Shown here piece after piece: positions 6,047 to 8,964 of a stretch of 8,964 nucleotides of DNA. How positions within the stretch are numbered: the first letter of the stretch is position 1; each line of letters begins with the position of its first letter. Origin of the DNA: Thermodesulfobacteriota bacterium. GTDB taxonomy: Bacteria > Desulfobacterota_D > UBA1144 > Nemesobacterales > UBA2774. A model generated the notes under the pieces. It saw only the letters and a program-made list of their open reading frames with translations. It had not been told where the DNA came from and did no database searches. The translations under genes were made by a program, and so were the position numbers. The DNA lies in contig JBCCIH010000091.1 in assembly GCA_039028315.1 (NCBI GenBank), forward strand, positions 1 through 8,964, in the 5' to 3' direction.

Positions 6047-6532
6047 TTGAAACTCAAGACAGCCATATATTCAGTCCTAATTATGTTTACTGCTCTTTTA
6101 GTATTTTCGTCTACTGGATATTCTCAAGAAAGCATAAGTCTTGGATGCTGTAAAACAGTGAAGGGCACTCCTGAATGTGTTGGCTGCGGTGATGGCGAGG
6201 CAAACTGCGCTGTAGACGGTTCACTGTGTGTTGAGACCAACTCATTTACCCTTTCACAGATCTGCATAAATAGCTCACTGGCAGGTGAGGCTGAGTGTCG
6301 GCCTGCACAAGGTAACGGATGCTGTGTCGAAGCAGAAGCAAAGTGTTCAGATGACGTAACCATAGATTCCTGTAGCGGACAACACTGGTTTGAAGGCTCC
6401 TCGTGTTCTGATGTCCCTTCATGTACACCTCAAGACTCATCTGACTTTCTAGATACAATCATTATTATACTTGCGGTTCTAATAGTTATAGTGCTACTAG
6501 TGCTATTCCGCAGAAAAAAGCCAAGAGCTTAA
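6047..6532 (+). CDS. Cysteine-rich exported protein with C-terminal membrane anchor, TTG start
   Basis: Read from TTG 6047 the product has 161 residues and begins with a classic signal peptide: KLK, a hydrophobic core to about residue 20, and a likely cut after GYSQ (24-27). The mature domain has 14 cysteines in about 93 residues (34, 35, 44, 47, 54, 61, 73, 84, 92, 93, 100, 109, 120, 126). Two of the segments open with GCC (33-35 and 91-93), which suggests an internal duplication of a disulfide-rich module. The second contains a QHWFEGSSC stretch. An acidic linker (DSSDFLD) leads into a long hydrophobic helix (about 136-154) and a basic RRKK tail. This resembles the tripartite layout of exosortase substrates, but there is no PTLSEWG or PEP motif, so it may simply be a tail-anchored inner-membrane protein facing the periplasm. 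Function is unknown. No terminator follows it. Confidence 0.82.
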   Translation: MKLKTAIYSVLIMFTALLVFSSTGYSQESISLGCCKTVKGTPECVGCGDGEANCAVDGSLCVETNSFTLSQICINSSLAGEAECRPAQGNGCCVEAEAKCSDDVTIDSCSGQHWFEGSSCSDVPSCTPQDSSDFLDTIIIILAVLIVIVLLVLFRRKKPRA

Positions 6533-6605
6533 AATACTAGCGAAACTATTACCTAGGTTAATTCTTATCTATCCTATAGAGACATCTATAAATCTTTGAG
6601 ATAAT

Positions 6606-6627
6606 GTGTTAATTTATTCATTAACAC
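6606..6627. promoter_or_regulatory. Perfect inverted repeat upstream of the second propeller gene
   Basis: GTGTTAAT (6606-6613), a six-base spacer and ATTAACAC (6620-6627) form a perfect eight-base dyad. It ends 21 bases before ATG 6649 and seven bases before the AAGGGG ribosome binding site (6635-6640). It has the shape of a dimeric repressor operator. It could also act as an RNA hairpin, but there is no T run, so it is not a terminator. The regulator is unknown. Confidence 0.5.
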
Positions 6628-6648
6628 TGTAGTTAAGGGGACAGTTAA

Positions 6649-8031
6649 ATGAATATTTCGACCGTTTATAGTTGTTGTTTGTATGTACTTCTAATCTTTG
6701 CCTTTTTTATCTTTCTAAACACAAGTTCTTATTCTCAAATTGCGCCAGGTTCCTGTGAAATAGTGCAGCTAACAGATACATCTGAAAATTCCTCAAGGCC
6801 AAGAGTTTGCGGCAATGGGGGCGGGGTGTTGTTTCAATCAAATGCAGATATCTTAAATAACGGTCATGCTGATCAGCAGGATCTGTTTTTCGCTGATATC
6901 TCAGATCCTTTTTCACCAGTTTTTTACCAAATTACGAATACTGCCCAAACAAAATTTTTGTACAGCATAAGTGATGATTGCGGCGCTATATCATTAACTT
7001 CTGCAAGTGACTTTTTAGGAACAAATATGAGTAATAATCAACAGATCTTCAGGATAGATATAAGTAATCCAGCTTCACCTGTCTTTACTCAGGTAACTAA
7101 TACTACCAGCGGTTTTCACAGATCAATTATAAGCGGCGACGGTACAAAAATAGCATTTTCTACACAGGCTGATATAACTGGCATGAATCCAGATGGTAGT
7201 GTTGAGTACTATGTGTTTGATTCAGAGAACCTAGTCTTACCAATTTCCCAGATAACCAATGATCCTGCTAATAATTCGAGCTCAAGTCAAGATCCGGTTA
7301 TTAATCAAGATGGCCGTAAAGTAGCTTTTGTCTCCAGTGAAAACTTTGTTCCGCCGAACGTTGGAGCAACTGGCGTAAGGGACATATACCTTTCGATGCT
7401 TAGCTATAATCCTCCCAATCTCGTAGCTTCCAGTTTACAGCAAGTTTCTAATTTTCCATTTCAAGAGTTTAATGCACAAGATTTAGATATCTCACCTCAA
7501 GGCAATAGTATCCTTTATACCTCGCAATCCAATATAGTAGGATTAAATCCAGACCGTAATTTAGAGCTGTTTCTCTATGACATCCCCAGTAATGAGTTCT
7601 TTCAGGTTACCACTTCTAATATGCCCACGCCTACAGTCCCGACAGGTTTTCTAAACTCAGATGGCACTATGGCAATATTTAGAACAAGTAATCCAGATTT
7701 TAATCCCTTCGGTCAGAACAGTGAGCAAATCATACTTTCTGACATAAGCGATCCTAACAACCCAACCCATGCTTCCTTATCAACATTTGGTCAAGGGGAG
7801 CTCTTAGGCGGAATATCTGTAACTAACGACTTATCTCTTGTTACTTTTATCAGCGAGTCTGATGTAGCGGGTAATAATGAGGACGGCAGTCGGGAAATAT
7901 TTCTTTTGCTAGCAGGTACCTGTCAAATAATATCTGTCCCAACCCTATCAGAGTGGGGACTCATATTTATTGCACTAATCCTAGGGATTAGTGGCTGTTA
8001 TGCGGTATTTAGAAACAAAGTAGCCTCTTAA
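6649..8031 (+). CDS. Second secreted seven-repeat beta-propeller protein with IPTL-CTERM sorting signal
   Basis: The 460-residue product has a signal peptide (hydrophobic core about 8-24, cut near SYSQ at 27-30). Its seven diverged PD40/TolB-like repeats are centred near residues 50, 105, 159, 216, 279, 333 and 388. The clearest are IISGDGTKIAFST, VINQDGRKVAFVSS and DISPQGNSILYTS. Several repeats carry inserted ISDPxxPVF or ISNPASPVF segments before the Q-I/V-T strand, so the spacing is longer than in the 1908 gene. It ends with VPTLSEWG (430-437), a hydrophobic helix (438-452) and a weak basic tail (RNK), an IPTL-CTERM signal. Mature cysteines are C36, C54, C111 and C425, plus C450 in the helix. 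C36 has the same residue number as in the other propeller, and C425 sits just before the sorting motif as C394 does there. AAGGGG precedes ATG by eight bases. Role unknown; a surface-displayed binding protein is inferred. Confidence 0.92.
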   Translation: MNISTVYSCCLYVLLIFAFFIFLNTSSYSQIAPGSCEIVQLTDTSENSSRPRVCGNGGGVLFQSNADILNNGHADQQDLFFADISDPFSPVFYQITNTAQTKFLYSISDDCGAISLTSASDFLGTNMSNNQQIFRIDISNPASPVFTQVTNTTSGFHRSIISGDGTKIAFSTQADITGMNPDGSVEYYVFDSENLVLPISQITNDPANNSSSSQDPVINQDGRKVAFVSSENFVPPNVGATGVRDIYLSMLSYNPPNLVASSLQQVSNFPFQEFNAQDLDISPQGNSILYTSQSNIVGLNPDRNLELFLYDIPSNEFFQVTTSNMPTPTVPTGFLNSDGTMAIFRTSNPDFNPFGQNSEQIILSDISDPNNPTHASLSTFGQGELLGGISVTNDLSLVTFISESDVAGNNEDGSREIFLLLAGTCQIISVPTLSEWGLIFIALILGISGCYAVFRNKVAS

Positions 8032-8120
8032 TCTAATTTCTCTGCGTTTATTTCTATAATATTCCCGTCAATATGAAGCTGCGGCCACGGAGCAGGGCTA
8101 TGCGGCGTAGATTCAATGAT
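8028..8120 (-). other. Possible minus-strand mini-ORF or gene remnant
   Basis: The gap after the second propeller gene contains a minus-strand reading frame of 30 codons (TAA at 8028-8030). It has protein-like composition, including PHSPAPWPQLHIDG and EINAEKLD, in a locally GC-richer patch. AGGAG lies just upstream, but the codons at normal distance are ATC (8120) and ATT (8117), both very rare starts. A stop in frame lies a few codons further upstream. It may be the decayed 3' end of a lost gene, a micropeptide with an unusual start, or chance. It overlaps the end of the propeller gene by four bases. Confidence 0.25.
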
Positions 8121-8163
8121 TTTCCCTCTCCTAAATATTTATATTATCTTTGCGATTATATTC

Positions 8164-8169
8164 TATAAT
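8164..8169 (+). promoter_or_regulatory. Possible -10 element for the ABM/NTF2 operon
   Basis: A perfect TATAAT ends 39 bases before ATG 8209, giving a leader of about 33 bases with AAGGAG at 8196-8201. No acceptable -35 is seen; TTGCGA at 8150 is only eight bases upstream. The surrounding DNA is very AT-rich, so chance is likely enough to keep confidence low. Confidence 0.3.
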
Positions 8170-8208
8170 ATTTATAAGAATCAAAATTGTGCCAAAAGGA
8201 GAAAATAA

Positions 8209-8583
8209 ATGTCCACGGTAGGTAAAATCCAAATAACTATTATTTATATTGCACCCAATGATATAGTAGAAGAAGGAGAGCGGATATTTGCCCTTCACTC
8301 TGATTGGATGAAGAGAACACATCCTAAAGAGGGAGAGCTTGCGCTTTTGCGCTATAACATAATTAAATCTCCTGAGCTAAGCGATCCTTTTAATCCAAAC
8401 TCTGAGCCTACCGGCAATACTATGTTTGTACTGGATGAGATGTATGAAACACAGGCCGGGCTTGATGAGCACTGGCGCAAGGCTGCAGAGGAGTGGGAGG
8501 ATATGCCTAAACTTATTGAGTGGTCGGCAAAATGTAAAGCAATAACTGCACATAACGGAGTTGCAATACAAGGGCTTTGGTGA
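8209..8583 (+). CDS. ABM-like dimeric alpha/beta-barrel protein
   Basis: The 124-residue product lacks a signal peptide and is probably cytoplasmic. Its order of elements fits a ferredoxin-like ABM fold. There is a strand (KIQITIIYIAPND), a helix (VEEGERIFALHSDWMKRTH), a strand (LALLRYNIIKSPE), a polar loop (about 55-70, DPFNPNSEPTGN), a strand (TMFVLDEMYET) and a helix (AGLDEHWRKAAEEW). A second helix (MPKLIEWSAKC) and a final strand follow. The DEMYETxxGLDEHW segment is the typical position where ABM proteins read E-x-Y-x-x-x-x-a-h. It is a different subtype from the protein at 4433, being longer in the central loop. AAGGAG lies seven bases before ATG. An NTF2-like gene follows after 19 bases and is almost certainly cotranscribed. 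Activity could be a cofactor-free oxygenase or a stress-related binding protein; the sequence does not decide. Confidence 0.78.
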   Translation: MSTVGKIQITIIYIAPNDIVEEGERIFALHSDWMKRTHPKEGELALLRYNIIKSPELSDPFNPNSEPTGNTMFVLDEMYETQAGLDEHWRKAAEEWEDMPKLIEWSAKCKAITAHNGVAIQGLW

Positions 8584-8590
8584 TAATTCC

Positions 8591-8596
8591 AGGAGG
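8591..8596 (+). promoter_or_regulatory. Ribosome binding site for the partial NTF2-like gene
   Basis: AGGAGG lies six bases before ATG 8603 in the 19-base gap after the upstream stop, fixing the start of the truncated gene at the window edge. Confidence 0.8.
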
Positions 8597-8602
8597 GAAG
8601 TC

Positions 8603-8964
8603 ATGTCTGATTTAAACGAAGCGATTAAACAGTTCTATATAGCGCATAACGAAATATTTGCCGGCAACATAGCTCCTATGCAGGAGATATGGTCACAATC
8701 ACAAGACGTTACTTATATGAGCCCAATTGGCGGAATATTAGTTGGCTATGATGCAGTAATTAAATCTTGGCGAAAGCAGGCAGAGCTTAATCTAAAAGGA
8801 CACGTAGAGCCATATGAAATGAAAATAGTACAGGGTCAAGATATTGGTGTGTGCTACAACTATATTAGAGGCACTAATTATGTTTTGGACGGAAGAGAAG
8901 TACACCCCAATATCAGGGCGACTACTGTTTATAGAAATGAGGGAGAAAGCTGGAAGGTAATTGG
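8603..8964 (+). CDS. NTF2/SnoaL-like protein (3' end outside window)
   Basis: The frame is open for 120 codons from ATG 8603 to the window edge. The order of elements is that of a SnoaL-like/DUF4440-type NTF2 fold. There is an N-terminal helix (NEAIKQFYIAHNEIFAGNI) and a second helix (APMQEIWSQS). A V-T-Y-M-SP-GG strand and turn (36-44) follow, then the GYDAVIKSWRKQ helix, and finally paired strands YEMKIVQGQDIGVCYNYIRG, EVHPNIRATTVYRNEGESWKVI. The SPIGG-x-x-x-GYDAV turn and the closing W-K-V strand are characteristic; one or a few strand residues and the stop are probably missing. Such proteins act as small-ligand isomerases, cyclases or binding domains in the cytoplasm. The start has AGGAGG six bases upstream. 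Cotranscription with the ABM-like gene suggests a shared small-molecule task, which is an inference. Confidence 0.85.
   Translation, partial: MSDLNEAIKQFYIAHNEIFAGNIAPMQEIWSQSQDVTYMSPIGGILVGYDAVIKSWRKQAELNLKGHVEPYEMKIVQGQDIGVCYNYIRGTNYVLDGREVHPNIRATTVYRNEGESWKVI

Noticed and set aside
6140..6151. Lipoprotein signal near SLGCC in the cysteine-rich protein
   Set aside because: The residues before the cysteine do not fit a lipobox, and the hydrophobic core ends about 13 residues earlier, favouring ordinary signal peptidase cleavage.
6124..6458. Minus-strand frames inside the cysteine-rich gene
   Set aside because: They lack ribosome sites and protein-like character, whereas the plus strand shows a signal peptide, ordered cysteines and an anchor.
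8131..8604. Minus-strand frames at 8131-8322 and 8377-8604, opposite the ABM-like gene
   Set aside because: They are shadows of a plus-strand gene with a good ribosome site and recognisable fold pattern.
1..8964. CRISPR array, insertion sequence, tRNA or phage genes
   Set aside because: No spaced direct repeats, transposase motifs, tRNA-like cloverleaf or phage structural proteins were seen. The Fels-1-like resemblance of one protein alone does not indicate a prophage.

Overview
The window looks like chromosomal DNA from an AT-rich, Gram-negative, probably uncultured environmental bacterium. The main clue is two secreted proteins that end in a PTLSEWG motif, a hydrophobic helix and a basic tail. 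This is the IPTL-CTERM sorting signal, which established annotation pairs with exosortase-type processing in Gram-negative bacteria. A YcgJ-like periplasmic protein also fits a diderm. Taxa such as Dadabacteria or deltaproteobacterial relatives would be compatible, but that placement is a guess. No rRNA, tRNA, transposase, CRISPR array or prophage structural gene is visible.

Layout. On the minus strand, 1-1509 holds a Na/Pi-cotransporter family gene (two Na_Pi_cotrans repeats and a PhoU-like tail) whose 3' end lies outside the window. Divergent to it are a 54-residue coiled-coil protein (1647-1811), a secreted seven-repeat propeller with an IPTL-CTERM signal (1908-3212) and a two-part YcgJ-like secreted protein (3306-3944). 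A strong intrinsic terminator (3947-3971) closes that block. Next come a small secreted protein that appears to start without a leader (3988-4419) and an ABM-fold protein (4433-4792). Convergent with these, and overlapping by 16 bases, is a minus-strand pair: a SAM-dependent methyltransferase (5211-5939) coupled by a TAATG junction to a four-helix membrane protein (4777-5211).

Divergent to the methyltransferase is a cysteine-rich, C-terminally anchored protein that probably starts at TTG (6047-6532). It is followed by a second seven-repeat IPTL-CTERM propeller (6649-8031) with a perfect inverted repeat just upstream. The right end carries a second ABM-like protein (8209-8583) and, 19 bases on, an NTF2/SnoaL-like protein cut by the window edge (8603-8964).

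How the genes may work together. The clearest theme is the cell envelope: six of the eleven genes encode exported or membrane proteins, plus one more if the four-helix protein is counted separately from the transporter. The two propellers are diverged relatives that share repeat number, a possible N- to C-terminal disulfide clasp and the sorting signal. They bracket a cysteine-rich protein with a similar C-terminal layout but no PTLSEWG motif. No exosortase is present here, so processing would act in trans. The small ABM and NTF2 proteins look like soluble accessory enzymes or ligand binders of unknown substrate.
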